Shown here: positions 1 through 8,984 of the stretch, in pieces
Position numbering within the stretch: position 1 is the stretch's first letter
Layout of the letters: every line of letters begins with the position of its first letter
From: Acidovorax sp. CCYZU-2555
GTDB lineage: Bacteria > Pseudomonadota > Gammaproteobacteria > Burkholderiales > Burkholderiaceae_C
Assembly: GCF_018413525.1 (NCBI RefSeq)
Contig: NZ_JAHCDD010000015.1
Location: 1-64,000, forward strand
Length of the DNA: 64,000 nucleotides
Direction of reading: 5' to 3'
Program-made: the position numbers and the translations under genes
Notes under the pieces: model-generated
Database searches by the model: none
Told to the model about the DNA's origin: nothing
What the model saw: the letters and a program-made list of their open reading frames with translations, nothing else

Positions 1-270
1 GCTCTTTCGAGCTACTCATAAATTAAAGAATCAAAGTGAACTTCACTTCTTCTCTTCATGAGCGTTTGTAGTGCTATGCACTAGTTCCAAAAGAACTTGG
101 CAGTTGCTTTCAAACGCCCACGCTTATCGGCTGTATATTTTTAAAGATCTGCAAGAAGTTTGACTTTCTTGCTGGACTCGCTGTGATCAGCTGAGCCTTG
201 AATTCTACAACAGTTTTAAAGACCCTGTCAACTTTAAGTTTCTCGCTGCTTTCTCAGTGATTAGACTGTT
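1..270 (-). promoter_or_regulatory. rRNA operon promoter and 16S leader
   Basis: Read on the minus strand this AT-rich stretch carries a near-consensus sigma-70 promoter: TTGACA at 231..226 and TAGAAT at 207..202 with an 18 bp spacer, followed by a GC-containing discriminator, which places the start near 195. Downstream a boxA-like stretch (AGATCTTTAAAAATATA, 150..134) precedes CAGCCGATAAGCGTGGGCG. I recognise this as the leader that precedes 16S rRNA in Comamonadaceae. No mature rRNA is inside the window; the 16S gene should begin just beyond the left edge. The base composition contrasts sharply with the rest of the window. Confidence 0.8.
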
Positions 271-340
271 TCAGCAGCGCAGCCTTGCATTGTAGCCCGG
301 TTTTTCAACCGTTTTTCGAAACAAGGCCCGATTTCTGAAA

Positions 341-402
341 ATGGCTTTTTGTCGCCATCTGCCGACCTGCGGTCGGCAGATGCACCGCACGGCGGTGCAT
401 CT
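341..402 (-). terminator. Cluster of overlapping hairpins after gshB
   Basis: Two perfect 11-bp stems lie back to back: 357-367 with 371-381 (loop TGC) and 378-388 with 392-402 (loop ACG). They share nucleotides 378-381, so they cannot both form completely. A third, weaker stem pairs 341-345 with 354-358 and is followed on the minus strand by only a short T tract. The cluster sits between the gshB stop codon and the rRNA promoter and probably ends gshB transcription, but a canonical U-tract is lacking. Confidence 0.45.
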
Positions 403-414
403 CTTGTGCGGGGA

Positions 415-1365
415 TCAATTGTCGCTCAATTCCTGCTCGAGGGCGTCGAGGAACAGCGCAGCAACATCACAGCCAGTCTGGTCATAGATCTCCTGGAAGC
501 AGGTCGGGCTGGTGACATTGATTTCGGTCACGCACTCGCCAATGATGTCCAGGCCCACAAGCAGCAGGCCGCGCCGCATGAGGATGGGGCCCAGTGCCTG
601 CGCGATTTCAAGGTCCTTGGCGCTCAGCGGCTGGGCCACGCCCTTGCCGCCGGCAGCGAGATTGCCGCGCACTTCATTACCCTGGGGAATGCGCGCCAGC
701 GAATACGGCACGGGCTTGCCGCCGATCACCAGCACCCGTTTGTCGCCGTCGACGATCTCGGGCAGGAATTTCTGCACCATCACGCTTTGCGCGCCATCGC
801 GGTTGAGGGTTTCGATGATGCTGCCCAGATTGCGGCCGTCGGCGCCGACGCGGAAGATGCCCATGCCCCCCATGCCGTCGAGCGGCTTGAGGATGATGTC
901 CTGGTGCTCGGCATGGAAGGCGCGGATTTCCTGCGCGTTGCGCGTGACCAGCGTAGGGCCGATGACTTCGGGGAATTCCATGATCGCCAGCTTTTCGGGA
1001 TGCTCGCGCAAGGCGCTGGGCTTGTTGAGCACCTTGGCGCCTTCGCGTTCGGCCTGCTCGAGCAGGTGGGTCGCGTAGAAGAACTCGCTGTCGAACGGCG
1101 GGTCCTTGCGCATCAGCACCGCGTCGAACTCCGCCAGGTCCACGCGGCGCGTGCCCTGCTCGGTAAACCATTCGTCGGCATCGCCCGTCAGCACGATGTC
1201 ACGCACCAGCGCCGAGACCTTGCTGCCGCGCTGCCAGGAAATGCTTTGCACTTCGCAGGCGGAGATCGCATGACCGCGGCGCTGGGCTTCGCGCATCATG
1301 GCAAAGGTGGTGTCCTTGTAGATCTTGAAAGACGCGAGGGGGTCGGCGATGAAAAGAAAGTTCAT
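415..1365 (-). CDS. gshB: Glutathione synthetase
   Basis: This 316-residue ATP-grasp enzyme joins gamma-glutamylcysteine and glycine in the cytoplasm, the second step of glutathione synthesis. Family hallmarks are visible: the N-terminal ADPLASFKIYKDTTF stretch, RKDPPFD near residue 87, the glycine-rich ATP loop KPLDGMGGMG at about 160-169, DGDKR near 206 and NVTSPT near 283. The length fits the E. coli-type enzyme. I chose the ATG at 1365 because a longer reading would use a GTG three codons upstream, and the family begins about eight residues before the DP motif. Its partner gshA is 3.3 kb upstream on the same strand. Confidence 0.96.
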   Translation of the reverse strand: MNFLFIADPLASFKIYKDTTFAMMREAQRRGHAISACEVQSISWQRGSKVSALVRDIVLTGDADEWFTEQGTRRVDLAEFDAVLMRKDPPFDSEFFYATHLLEQAEREGAKVLNKPSALREHPEKLAIMEFPEVIGPTLVTRNAQEIRAFHAEHQDIILKPLDGMGGMGIFRVGADGRNLGSIIETLNRDGAQSVMVQKFLPEIVDGDKRVLVIGGKPVPYSLARIPQGNEVRGNLAAGGKGVAQPLSAKDLEIAQALGPILMRRGLLLVGLDIIGECVTEINVTSPTCFQEIYDQTGCDVAALFLDALEQELSDN

Positions 1366-1447
1366 GGTAGTCACAACAGTTGCAGCCCAGGGGGCAGGCC
1401 ATTCGCCGAAGAATCAGACATTACGGCGGGGCAGGAACAACGCGCGC

Positions 1448-2629
1448 TCAGGCACGGCGGCGACCATACTGTTGCACAAATAAGGCGAAGCTGCCGGCGA
1501 GCAGCCCCCACAGCGCCGAGCCTATGCCGAAGATCACCACGCCGCTGAGCGTGACCAGGAAAGTGATCAGCGCCGCCTCCCTGTGGTTTTCTTCGGCGAA
1601 GGCCGATGAAAGACCCGTGCCGATCGCGCCCAGCAGCGCCAGGCCGGCGATGGCCGCGACCAACTCGCGCGGGAATGCCGTCAGCAGCCCCGTCACCACG
1701 GCGCCGAAAAATCCTATCAATAGATAGAACAGGCCGCAGGCAGCGGCCGCCGCATAGCGCCGCGCCGGATCCGCATGGGCTTGCGGCCCCATGCAGATGG
1801 CAGCCGTGATGGCGCTGAAGTTGAGCGCGAAAGCGCCGAACGGCGCGAGCAGCAAAGTCACCACACCAGTCATGGTGATCAGGCGCGAAATGGGCAGGTC
1901 GTAGCCCGACGCCCGGATCACGGCCACGCCGGGCAGGTTCTGCGAGGCCATGGTCACCACGAACAGCGGCAGTGCCAGGCTGGTCGCTGCCGACCAGGAC
2001 CATTCGGGCGCAGTGAATACGGGCCTGGCCAGCGCCCATTGGACCGACGACCAGGACATGTCGCCGGCAGCCGATGCCAGCGCCACGCCCGCGACCAGCG
2101 TCCAGACCACGCAATAGCGCGGAGCAAGGCGACGCGTCACCAGATAGGTCAGCAGCATGGCCAATACCAGCGGCAGTGCGGTCTGCGCCGCGGAAAACGC
2201 CTGCATGCCAAAGCGCGCCAGCACGCCGGCCAGCAGCGCTGAAGTAATGGCAACAGGTATGCGCTGCATCAGGCGCTCCAGTGCGCCGCTCGCGCCGACG
2301 ACGATGGTCAGCAGCGCCGCGAGCATGAAGGCGCCTACGGCCTGCGCCATGGTGAAGCCATCGCCAGCGAGTCCGGCCGTGGCCAGCACGGCGGCCCCGG
2401 GCGTGGACCAGGCGATCATCACGGGCTTGCGCAGCCAAATAGATGGCAGCAGCGTGCACAGGCCCATGCCCAGCCCCAGGGCCCAGACCCAGGACGAGAT
2501 CTGCGCGGGCGTGGCGCCGAAAGCCTGGGCGGCCTGGAACACCAGCGCCATGGAACTGGTGAAAGCCACCAACATGGCGACAAAGCCCGCCGCGACCGTG
2601 GACAGGCTCGAATCACGAAAGAAATGCAT
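1448..2629 (-). CDS. benE: BenE-family benzoate/H+ symporter
   Basis: This 393-residue, very hydrophobic protein has about a dozen predicted membrane spans. The N-terminal stretch (FFRDSSLSTVAAGFVAMLVAF) and the central SRLITMTGVV and FGAFALNFSAITAAICMGP segments match BenE, an inner-membrane carrier related to nucleobase permeases that takes up benzoate with protons. No benzoate-degradation genes are in the window, so the substrate is unproven. It starts 34 bp after kup on the same strand and may be cotranscribed with it. Confidence 0.85.
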   Translation of the reverse strand: MHFFRDSSLSTVAAGFVAMLVAFTSSMALVFQAAQAFGATPAQISSWVWALGLGMGLCTLLPSIWLRKPVMIAWSTPGAAVLATAGLAGDGFTMAQAVGAFMLAALLTIVVGASGALERLMQRIPVAITSALLAGVLARFGMQAFSAAQTALPLVLAMLLTYLVTRRLAPRYCVVWTLVAGVALASAAGDMSWSSVQWALARPVFTAPEWSWSAATSLALPLFVVTMASQNLPGVAVIRASGYDLPISRLITMTGVVTLLLAPFGAFALNFSAITAAICMGPQAHADPARRYAAAAACGLFYLLIGFFGAVVTGLLTAFPRELVAAIAGLALLGAIGTGLSSAFAEENHREAALITFLVTLSGVVIFGIGSALWGLLAGSFALFVQQYGRRRA

Positions 2630-2663
2630 GCCTGATTCTGTCAGAGCATGCGCGCCAGCGCCT

Positions 2664-4541
2664 TTACAGCTCGATCTTGGAGCCGAGCTCGACGACCGAA
2701 TTGCTGGGCAGACGCAGGAAGTCGGACACGCGGCTTGCGTTGCGGTGCATCTGCGCGAACAGCTTCTCGCGCCACGGCGCCATGCCCTGGCGCATGCCGG
2801 GGATGACGGCGTCGCGCGAGACGAAGTAGCTCGTGCCCATGGGGTCCAGCGGATAGCCCAGCCCCGACAAATGCGCCAGCGCCTTGGGCAGGTCGGGCTC
2901 GTTCTTGAAGCCGTAATGCACGGTCACCTGCCAGCAGTGGCCGCCCAGCGACTCGGCCTGCACGCGTTTTTCCATGCCCACCCATGGGACTTCATGGTTG
3001 CGCACCGTGACGAACAGGTTCTGCGCGTGCAGCACCTTGTTGTGCTTGAGGTTGTGCAGCAATGCCGAGGGCACGGTGCCCGGCTCGCCCGAAAGAAAGA
3101 TCGCCGTGCCCGCGACGCGCTGCGGCGGGTGCTCTGCCAAGGCGCTCATGAAGCCCGACAGTTCTATCGACTCGCTTTGCAGGCGGTCGTGCAGCAACTG
3201 GCGCCCGCGCCGCCAGGTCATCATCAGCAGGAACACGACGCTGCCTATGGCCAGCGGGAACCAGCCGCCCTGGAACAGCTTGAGCAGGTTGGAGCTGAAG
3301 AACGCCAGGTCGATGACGAAGAAGCAGCCCGTGGCCGCCCAGCACAGCAGCCAGGGGTAATGCCAGCGGTAGCGGATCACGAAGAAGGTCAGCAAGGTGG
3401 TGATCAGCATGTCCAGCGTGACCGCGATGCCGTAGGCCGCCGCGAGGTTGCCGCTGGAACGGAACAGCATCACCGCCATCACGATGGCCGCGAACAGGCT
3501 CCAGTTGACCAGCGGGATATAGATCTGGCCGGCTTCCTTGGCGCTGGTGTGGCGGATTTCGAGCCGCGGCAGATAGCCCAGCTGGATGACCTGGCGCGTG
3601 ACGCTGAACGCGCCGGTGATCAAGGCCTGCGAGGCGATCACCGCGGCCATGGTCGCAAGCAGCACCAGCGGCAGCAGCGCCCAGGCCGGCGCCATGCGGA
3701 AGAACGGGTTCTGCACCGCGTCGGGCTGGGCCAGCAGCAGCGCGCCCTGGCCGAAGTAATTGAGCGTCAGCGCGGGCATGGCCACGCCGAACCAGGCCAG
3801 GCGAATCGGCTTCTTGCCGAAATGCCCCAGGTCGGCGTAGAGCGCTTCGGCGCCCGTGACGCACAGCACCACCGCGCCCAGGATGATGAAGGCCACGCCG
3901 GGCTGGCGCCAGATGAAGCCCAGCGCATGGTGCGGACTCAGGGCCGCGAGAATTTCAGGGTGGCCAAGGATTTGCCTTATGCCCAGCACCGCGAGACAGC
4001 CGAACCACAGCAGCGTGATCGGCCCGAAAAACTTGCCTATGCCCGCCGTGCCGCGCTTTTGCACCGCGAACAGTGCCAGCAGCACCAGCAGCGCGAGCGG
4101 CAGCACGAACTTGCGAAAGTGCGGCGACACCACTTCGAGGCCTTCGACCGCCGAGAGCACGGAGATCGCGGGCGTGATGACGCCGTCGCCATAGAACAGC
4201 GACGTACCGAAGATGCCTATGGGCAGCAGCACGGCGCGCAGCCGCGGCTGGTCCTTGACCGCCTGGGAGGCCAGCGCGAGCATCGCCACCAGCCCGCCTT
4301 CGCCGTTGTTGTCGGCGCGCAGCACCAGGGTCACGTACTTGAGCGAGACGATCAGCGTGAGCGTCCAGAACAGGATGGACAGCACGCCGTAGACGTTGGC
4401 ATGGGTGAAAGGCACATGGCCGGAGCCAAAGACTTCCTTGACGGCGTACAGCACGCTGGTGCCGATATCGCCGTACACCACTCCAATCGCACCCAAGGTG
4501 AGTGCTGCCAGCGAGGATTTTGGATTGTTCACTGAACGCAC
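2664..4541 (-). CDS. kup: Kup-type low-affinity potassium transporter
   Basis: This protein of about 625 residues has the KUP hallmark [17 protein letters not shown] close to the N-terminus, followed by about 12 hydrophobic spans and a soluble C-terminal domain ([21 protein letters not shown]). It is a K+/H+ symporter of the inner membrane. The start is uncertain: the longest reading begins at a GTG at 4541, and a second in-frame GTG lies at 4532, three codons downstream; neither has a convincing ribosome-binding site. It sits between gshA and benE in a block that also contains trkA and trkH. Confidence 0.93.
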   Translation of the reverse strand: MRSVNNPKSSLAALTLGAIGVVYGDIGTSVLYAVKEVFGSGHVPFTHANVYGVLSILFWTLTLIVSLKYVTLVLRADNNGEGGLVAMLALASQAVKDQPRLRAVLLPIGIFGTSLFYGDGVITPAISVLSAVEGLEVVSPHFRKFVLPLALLVLLALFAVQKRGTAGIGKFFGPITLLWFGCLAVLGIRQILGHPEILAALSPHHALGFIWRQPGVAFIILGAVVLCVTGAEALYADLGHFGKKPIRLAWFGVAMPALTLNYFGQGALLLAQPDAVQNPFFRMAPAWALLPLVLLATMAAVIASQALITGAFSVTRQVIQLGYLPRLEIRHTSAKEAGQIYIPLVNWSLFAAIVMAVMLFRSSGNLAAAYGIAVTLDMLITTLLTFFVIRYRWHYPWLLCWAATGCFFVIDLAFFSSNLLKLFQGGWFPLAIGSVVFLLMMTWRRGRQLLHDRLQSESIELSGFMSALAEHPPQRVAGTAIFLSGEPGTVPSALLHNLKHNKVLHAQNLFVTVRNHEVPWVGMEKRVQAESLGGHCWQVTVHYGFKNEPDLPKALAHLSGLGYPLDPMGTSYFVSRDAVIPGMRQGMAPWREKLFAQMHRNASRVSDFLRLPSNSVVELGSKIEL

Positions 4542-4632
4542 CCGGAGCCACTGCGGCGCCGGGTCTCCCTGTCATGGTGTGAGGGCCGTTGGGGTCGTCG
4601 GCAGGCTCGTTGCCCGCCGACGACGTCACGCA

Positions 4633-5928
4633 TCAATCGTAGATTTCAGCGTCGGGGTTGGTGGCTTCGAGCTCGTAGCTCGCCGCGAGCATCGCCAGAC
4701 GGCCGATCACGCCATACATGTAGAAGCGGTTGGGCGCGCTCGCGCCCGGGCGGGCACCGAGTTGCGGCAGCTGGGTGCTGTGCTCGAAAGCCAGCGGCAC
4801 GAAGCTCGCGCCCGGGGCGTTGAGGTTTTCGTCCACGCCGCGCTCGGGGTGCATGCGGTAGAAGCCGCCGACCACATAGCGATCCATCATGTAGACCACG
4901 GGCTCGGCGACCGCATTGTTCATGCGCTCCTGCGTCAGCACGCCTTCCTGGATGATCACGTCGTGCACCGCCTGGCCGTCCTTGATGACGCCCATCTTGT
5001 TGCGCGACTTGCGCGTGAGCACTTCGAGGTCCTTGGCGTCGCGCACGGTCATCACGCCCATGCCGTAGGTGCCATGGTCGGCCTTGACCACGACGAACGG
5101 CTTTTCCTTGATGCCGTATTCCTTGTACTTGCGACGGATCTTGGTCAGCAGCATGTCGACCTGGGCGCTGAGCCCGTCCATGCCGGTGCCGTCGTTGAAG
5201 TCCAGGCCTTCGCAGTGGGTGAACATCGGATTGATCAGCCAATGGTCGATGCCCAGCAGCTTGCCGAAGCGCTTGGAGACTTCCTCGTAGCTCTGGAAGT
5301 GGCGGCTCTTGCGGCGCACGCTCCAGCCCGCGTGCAGCGGCGGCAGCAGGTACTGCTCATACAACTCTTCCAGAATGCCCGGCGGGCCGGCAGACAGGTC
5401 GTTGTTGAGCAGGATGGTGCAGGGATCGAAATCTTTCAGCCCCAGGCGGCGCTTGCTGCGGATCACGGGCTCCAGCGTGACCGATTCGCCGCTGGGCAGA
5501 TTGATCACGGTGGTCTTCTTGATTTCGCGGCTGATGGAGCCCACGCGCACGTTGAGCCCGGCCATCTTGAAGATGCGCTGGAGCTGCACGACGTTGTTCA
5601 AATAGAACGTATTGCGCGTGTGGTTTTCCGGAATGATCAGCAGGTTGCGCGCTTCGGGGCAGATTTTTTCAATCGCCGCCATTGCGGCCTGCACTGCCAG
5701 AGGCAGCATTTCCTCGGTCAGATTGTTCCAGCCACCGGGAAAAAGATTGGTGTCGACAGGGGCAAGCTTGAACCCGGCGTTGCGGATATCGACAGAAGAG
5801 TAGAACGGAGGCGTGTGCTCCATCCATTCCAGGCGAAACCAGCGCTCGATCGCGGGCATGGATTCGAGAATACGCTGTTCAAGCTCGTTGATGGGGCCGG
5901 TCAGAGCCGTGATGAGATGCGGAACCAT
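4633..5928 (-). CDS. gshA: Glutamate-cysteine ligase (Thiobacillus-type)
   Basis: This 431-residue protein catalyses the first, ATP-dependent step of glutathione synthesis. It belongs to the separate gshA family first described in acidithiobacilli rather than the E. coli type; the stretches MVPHLITALTGPINELEQRI, SVDIRNAGFKLAPVDTNLFP and VVKADHGTYGMGVMTVRDAK are typical. I chose the ATG at 5928 because a GAGGG ribosome site lies just upstream and the family begins MVPHLITAL; an upstream in-frame ATG at 5976 would add 16 residues unlike the family. It follows trkH by about 100 bp, enough space for its own promoter. Confidence 0.93.
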   Translation of the reverse strand: MVPHLITALTGPINELEQRILESMPAIERWFRLEWMEHTPPFYSSVDIRNAGFKLAPVDTNLFPGGWNNLTEEMLPLAVQAAMAAIEKICPEARNLLIIPENHTRNTFYLNNVVQLQRIFKMAGLNVRVGSISREIKKTTVINLPSGESVTLEPVIRSKRRLGLKDFDPCTILLNNDLSAGPPGILEELYEQYLLPPLHAGWSVRRKSRHFQSYEEVSKRFGKLLGIDHWLINPMFTHCEGLDFNDGTGMDGLSAQVDMLLTKIRRKYKEYGIKEKPFVVVKADHGTYGMGVMTVRDAKDLEVLTRKSRNKMGVIKDGQAVHDVIIQEGVLTQERMNNAVAEPVVYMMDRYVVGGFYRMHPERGVDENLNAPGASFVPLAFEHSTQLPQLGARPGASAPNRFYMYGVIGRLAMLAASYELEATNPDAEIYD

Positions 5929-6025
5929 TGGTACCCTCAAGAGACGGTGGTGTATTGGATTGTAGGGATTTGGCAACGACGTCGGCTATTTACCCACCAC
6001 CGATGGTAGTCCCGACGGCGTTGCG

Positions 6026-7492
6026 TCAGCGCCGCCAAAAGGAGGGTGTCAGCAATGCCATGAAGCTCAGAATCTCCAGCCGCCCCAAAAGCATGGCCAG
6101 CGTGCAGACCCAGATCTGAAAATCCGTGAGTCCCGCATAGTTGGAGGCGGGACCCACAGTTCCCAAGCCCGGACCCATGCAGTGCACACTGGCCAAAATG
6201 GCGGTGAACGCGGTCACGGGATCAAGGTCGGTGAGCAGCAGCAGCATGCTCAGAGTGATCACCGTGGCGCCGTACACCAGCATGAAGGCCAGTACGGAGA
6301 AAATCATGCGATTGTCCACTACTGCCGATCCCAATCGCACAGGTTGTACCGCGCGAGGGTGAACCAGGTGGGTCAGTTCGCGCCGCGCCTGCTTGAGCAG
6401 AATCAACATGCGCACCATTTTGATGCCGCCGCCGGTCGAGCCCGCACTGGTTGCGACGCCTGATAGCAACAACATCATCACGGGCAGGAAAACCGGCCAG
6501 CCGAGGTAGTCGACCGTGGCAAAACCCGTGGTGGTCGCGACCGAAATCACATTGAAGACGCCGTAGCGCAGCGCATCAAGCGGCTCGTATACGCCCTTGA
6601 CCCACAGCAGCAGCGCGGCGAACAGACCGCCGCCCACGAGCACGCCGATGGTGGCGCGCATTTCGGGGTCGCGCCAGAAGCCCTGCAGCTGGCCCTTGCG
6701 CATGGCGACAAAGTAGAGCGCGAAATTGCAGCTCGCCAGCAACATGAAGAACAGCGCCACGGCCTCGAGCAGCGGCGAGTCGAAATAGGCAAAGCTCGCG
6801 TCATGCGAAGACAGTCCGCCCAGGCTCACGGTGGTGAACATGTGCATCAAGGCATCCATGGGCGTCATGCCGCCGGCCCAGAAAGCCAGGCCGCAGGCAA
6901 TGGAAAACACCGCATAGACGCCCCACAGGCCCTTGGCGGTCTCGGTCATGCGCGGCGTCAGCTTGGTGTCCTTGATCGGGCCCGCGGCTTCGGCGCGAAA
7001 CAGCTGGCTGCCGCCCACGCCCAGCAGCGGCAGCACCGCCACCGCCAGAATCAGAATCCCCATGCCGCCCAGCCACTGCAGGAAAGTGCGCCAGATGTTG
7101 ATCGACATCGGCAGGTCGTCGAGGCCGACAAGCACCGTCGCGCCCGAGGTCGTGAGACCGGACACGGCCTCGAAGTAGGCGTGGGTGAACGAGACCGGCA
7201 CGCCCAGCTGGTGCAGCGCCAGCATCAGCGGCAGACAGGCACACAGCGGCAGCACCAGCCAGACCAGGCTCACCAGGATCACGCCATGGCGCGGCTGCAG
7301 CTCGCGGCGAAAGCGGTTCAGGCCCAGCCACAGCACCAGGCCGGCCGCGGCCGTGACCGCGATCGACAGGGGATAGACGAGCCATATGCTTTCGTGCTGC
7401 TGCCAGGAGACCGCCAACGGCAGCAGCATGGCGAGCGCAAACATCACCAGCAGCATGCCCAGCACGCGCAGAACGGGAAACAGGTCACGCAT
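6026..7492 (-). CDS. trkH: TrkH potassium uptake channel subunit
   Basis: This 488-residue inner-membrane protein forms the potassium pore of the Trk system. Repeated pore-loop segments are visible, such as AVSGLTTSGATVLVGLD, FTTVSLGGLSSHD, ISVATTTGFATVDY and FTAILASVHCMGPGLGTVG, consistent with the four M-P-M repeats of the TrkH/KtrB family. It starts 9 bp after the trkA stop, so the two are almost certainly cotranscribed; TrkA is the cytoplasmic regulatory partner. Confidence 0.96.
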   Translation of the reverse strand: MRDLFPVLRVLGMLLVMFALAMLLPLAVSWQQHESIWLVYPLSIAVTAAAGLVLWLGLNRFRRELQPRHGVILVSLVWLVLPLCACLPLMLALHQLGVPVSFTHAYFEAVSGLTTSGATVLVGLDDLPMSINIWRTFLQWLGGMGILILAVAVLPLLGVGGSQLFRAEAAGPIKDTKLTPRMTETAKGLWGVYAVFSIACGLAFWAGGMTPMDALMHMFTTVSLGGLSSHDASFAYFDSPLLEAVALFFMLLASCNFALYFVAMRKGQLQGFWRDPEMRATIGVLVGGGLFAALLLWVKGVYEPLDALRYGVFNVISVATTTGFATVDYLGWPVFLPVMMLLLSGVATSAGSTGGGIKMVRMLILLKQARRELTHLVHPRAVQPVRLGSAVVDNRMIFSVLAFMLVYGATVITLSMLLLLTDLDPVTAFTAILASVHCMGPGLGTVGPASNYAGLTDFQIWVCTLAMLLGRLEILSFMALLTPSFWRR

Positions 7493-7501
7493 GGTGGGCG
7501 C

Positions 7502-8950
7502 TCAGAAGAAGGTGGCGCTCACGCGGAACAGCTTTTCCACATCACGCACCAGGCGCTTGTTCGGCAGGAAGAACACCACATGGTCGTTGCTTTCGATCAC
7601 CGTATGGCTGCGCGGAATGATGACCTGGGGCTCGCGCGCGTCCTTGTCGGCTTCGGCTTCTTCGAGGCCGCGCACGATCAGGCCGATATGCACGTCGAGC
7701 GGCAGGCGCAGCTCCTCGACCCGCCGGCCGACGACGCGCGAGCTCTTGCGGTCGCCGCGCGCCACGATTTCCAGTGCCTCGGCCACGCCGCGGCGCAGGC
7801 TGTGCACGGCCTGCACGTCGCCGCGGCGCGCGTAGGCCAGCAATTCGCCGAGCATGGCCTGGGCCGGCGACAGCGCGATGTCGATCTGCGTGCCGTGCAT
7901 CAGGTCGGCATAGGTGCGGCGGTTGATCAGCGACAGCACGCGCGTCGCGCCCATGCGCTTGGCGAGCAGACAGGACATGATGTTGTCCTCGTCGTCGTCG
8001 GTCAGCGCCAGGAACAGGTCGACATCCTCGACGTTCTCGTCGCCCAGCAGGTCTTCATCGGTCGAGTCGCCCTGCAGCACCAGCACTTCGGTCGGCAGCA
8101 TGGCCGCCAGCTCGGTGCAGCGCTGTTCGCTTTCTTCGAGCACCTTGATATGGAACTGGCCCGGCACCTGCGCCAGCTGGCTCGCCAGGCGCTGGCCGAC
8201 ACGGCCGCCGCCGACAATCATGATGCGGCGAACGGGCTTGGCCTTCTGGCCGCGCGGGCGGTGCAGCGCGCTGAGAATTTCGGGCAGGTGGTCGCGCGCG
8301 GCAAGCACGAAGACTTCATCGCCGGGCTCGATCAGCGTCATGCCGTCGCAGCGCACGAAGCGGTCGGGTTCGTCGGCGAAGCGCCGGTAGATCGCGACCA
8401 GGCGCATCGCCAAATCGGGCATGCTGTCGCGCAGCTCGCCTATGCGCAGACCCACGGCAGGCGCACCGGCGCGCGCGCGCGCCGAAGCCAGGCAGGCGCG
8501 GCCGCCGGCGAACGCGCGCACCTGCAGCGACTCGGGGTATTCGATCAGCTTGCCGATGTAGCGGGTCAGAGACTCTTCGGGGCAGATGATGCGGTCGACC
8601 GCAAAGCCTTCCTTGCCCAACAGCGGCGAGTCGGGCGCGAAACCCGAGGAGCGCACGCGCGCGATGCGCGTGGGCACGTTGAACATCATGTCGGCGACCT
8701 TGCAGCACACCAGATTGGTTTCATCGAGCGCCGCGCAGGCGATCAGCAGATCGGTGTCGCGCGCGCCGGCCTCGGCCAGCACCGCGGCATCGGTGCCGTT
8801 GCCGACCACGCCGCGCAGATCGAAGCGCGATTCGAGCTCGCGCAGCCGGCGGCTGTCGGTGTCGATCACGGTGATGTCGTTGCGTTCGGACACCAGGCTT
8901 TCGGCCACGCTATACCCCACGCGCCCCGCACCCAGAATGATGATTTTCAT
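7502..8950 (-). CDS. trkA: TrkA nucleotide-binding regulator of potassium uptake
   Basis: This 482-residue cytoplasmic protein is built from two RCK (TrkA-N plus TrkA-C) halves. The first dinucleotide-binding motif, IIILGAGRVGYSVAE, is at residues 3-17 and the second, IMIVGGGRVGQRLAS, at about 243-257. The duplicated form is typical of proteobacterial TrkA, which binds NAD(H) or ATP and gates TrkH. It follows proA by 34 bp and precedes trkH by 9 bp. Confidence 0.96.
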   Translation of the reverse strand: MKIIILGAGRVGYSVAESLVSERNDITVIDTDSRRLRELESRFDLRGVVGNGTDAAVLAEAGARDTDLLIACAALDETNLVCCKVADMMFNVPTRIARVRSSGFAPDSPLLGKEGFAVDRIICPEESLTRYIGKLIEYPESLQVRAFAGGRACLASARARAGAPAVGLRIGELRDSMPDLAMRLVAIYRRFADEPDRFVRCDGMTLIEPGDEVFVLAARDHLPEILSALHRPRGQKAKPVRRIMIVGGGRVGQRLASQLAQVPGQFHIKVLEESEQRCTELAAMLPTEVLVLQGDSTDEDLLGDENVEDVDLFLALTDDDEDNIMSCLLAKRMGATRVLSLINRRTYADLMHGTQIDIALSPAQAMLGELLAYARRGDVQAVHSLRRGVAEALEIVARGDRKSSRVVGRRVEELRLPLDVHIGLIVRGLEEAEADKDAREPQVIIPRSHTVIESNDHVVFFLPNKRLVRDVEKLFRVSATFF

Positions 8951-8984
8951 GAAATTCGCTGGTGATGCAGGGCGCGGGCAGACT

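Noticed and set aside
1-300. Horizontally acquired AT-rich island
   Set aside because: The low GC is explained by an rRNA leader and promoter.
349-1548. A 399-codon plus-strand open frame
   Set aside because: It is antisense to gshB, and its N-terminal codons cover the hairpin cluster at 357-402.
2157-4535. A 792-codon open frame on the plus strand
   Set aside because: It is antisense to the clear kup and benE genes; the amino-acid mix (many His, Gln, Arg) is the artefact expected from reading GC-rich codons backwards.
6803-8965. A 720-codon plus-strand open frame
   Set aside because: It is antisense to trkA and trkH.
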